Source of the DNA: Gammaproteobacteria bacterium
Lineage (GTDB): Bacteria > Pseudomonadota > Gammaproteobacteria > GCA-001735895
Direction: 5' to 3'
Assembly (NCBI GenBank): GCA_029882955.1
Contig: JAOUJX010000237.1
Location: 1 to 6,621 of the forward strand
DNA length: 6,621 nt
Made by a program: the position numbers and the translations under genes. The notes below the pieces were generated by a model. It was not told the DNA's origin. It searched no databases and saw only the letters and a list, made by a program, of their open reading frames with translations. Shown here piece by piece: positions 6,011-6,621 of this stretch (position 1 is the stretch's first letter; the number at the start of each line of letters is the position of its first letter).

Positions 6011-6621
6011 ATGGCCTCTTTGTTAATCCGTATTTCATTAGCTATTGGCTTGACGATGGGGGCTTTCACAACAGTCGCCGGGCAGTCGTTAATCCTGCAG
6101 TCAACCACATCGACAGCCAATTCCGGTCTATACGATTATTTATTACCAAAGTTCAAACAGGCTACTGGTATCGATATCAATGTGGTTGCGGTCGGCACCG
6201 GACAGGCTATCAAGAATGCACAAAACTGCGATGGCGATGTATTACTGGTACATGCAAAATCAGCCGAAGAAAGCTTTATTGCCGAAGGCTACGGTGTCGA
6301 ACGTTTCGATGTCATGTATAACGATTTCATTTTTATCGGTCCTCCTGCAGATCCGGCAGGTATACGCAGTCAACAAAATGTTATCGACGGCTTACAGAAA
6401 ATAGCCGGATCCAGGTCTTTTTTCCTGTCGCGAGGTGATAACTCGGGCACGCATAAAAAGGAATTATCACTCTGGGCGGCAGCCGGCATCGACCCGCTGC
6501 CTTTTAATGGCGACTGGTATCGCGAAACCGGATCAGGCATGGGCGCTACGCTGAATGTCACAGTAGAGATGAATGCCTATACGATGGCCGACCGTGGTAC
6601 CTGGATAAGCTTTGGCAATAA
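6011..6621 (+). CDS. tupA: Tungstate ABC transporter, periplasmic binding protein TupA, 3'-partial
   Basis: The solute-binding component that captures tungstate in the periplasm. About 203 residues are visible before the window ends without a stop; the family is usually about 270, so roughly a quarter is missing. The N-terminus is a signal peptide (MASLLIRISLAIGLTMGAF, likely cleaved after VA at 22-23). The mature part begins with the family's oxyanion loop LQSTTSTANSGL (29-40), then VVAVGTGQA (58-66), a D-DVLLVHA strand (76-82), GYGVERFDVMYNDF (93-106), FLSRGDNSGTHKKE (138-151) and WYRETGSGMGATLN (169-182), all hallmark TupA segments. Extracytoplasmic export without a lipobox suggests a free periplasmic protein, hence a Gram-negative host. 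It is placed last, 12 bp after tupC, with a good Shine-Dalgarno. It is not in a ModA-like family. Tungstate is the family assignment; vanadate or molybdate preference cannot be excluded. Confidence 0.94.
   Translation, partial: MASLLIRISLAIGLTMGAFTTVAGQSLILQSTTSTANSGLYDYLLPKFKQATGIDINVVAVGTGQAIKNAQNCDGDVLLVHAKSAEESFIAEGYGVERFDVMYNDFIFIGPPADPAGIRSQQNVIDGLQKIAGSRSFFLSRGDNSGTHKKELSLWAAAGIDPLPFNGDWYRETGSGMGATLNVTVEMNAYTMADRGTWISFGN

Noticed and set aside
4573..6621. Molybdate (Mod), sulfate or phosphate importer instead of tungstate
   Set aside because: The ATPase lacks the ModC C-terminal molybdate domain, the binding protein has TupA-type motifs (TTST, SRGDNSGTHKKE, ETGSGMGATLN), and there is a single permease, unlike sulfate and phosphate systems.

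Overview
The window looks like a chromosomal segment of a Gram-negative bacterium, most likely a gammaproteobacterium. Base composition is close to balanced, coding density is high, the genes are proteobacterial inner-membrane and periplasmic types, and the partial binding protein at the right end has an export signal. Assignment below this level is inference from protein style only. No rRNA, tRNA, CRISPR array, insertion sequence or phage gene was seen.

Layout from left to right: (1) the C-terminal part of a polytopic membrane protein of unknown function, open at the left edge (ends 733). (2) A gap of about 385 bases without a confident gene. It holds a possible decayed minus-strand reading frame and, near its right end, a perfect 8-bp inverted repeat upstream of the next gene. 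(3) An EamA/DMT transporter (1119-2036) followed 42 bp later by a NIPSNAP-family protein (2079-2384), probably co-transcribed. (4) On the minus strand, an MFS transporter (4480-3335) followed by a second EamA/DMT transporter (3255-2362). The tail of the second one overlaps the NIPSNAP gene antisense by 23 bp. (5) A divergent control region (4481-4572) with a 42-bp near-perfect palindrome that runs over the start codon of the next gene. (6) A rightward operon tupB-tupC-tupA (4573 to beyond 6621), which encodes the permease, ATPase and periplasmic binding protein of a tungstate-type oxyanion ABC importer. tupA is cut by the window end.

The only set of genes here that clearly works together is the tup operon. 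TupA would capture tungstate in the periplasm, TupB would form the channel, and TupC would power it. The metal would supply the cofactor of tungsto- or molybdoenzymes that lie outside this window. The other transporters (two DMT, one MFS) have no substrate readable from sequence. The most notable signal is the 42-bp palindrome: it is a strong candidate metal-responsive operator, and also a possible RNA hairpin that would hide the tupB start codon, since tupB has no recognisable ribosome-binding site. No undescribed multi-gene system is evident.
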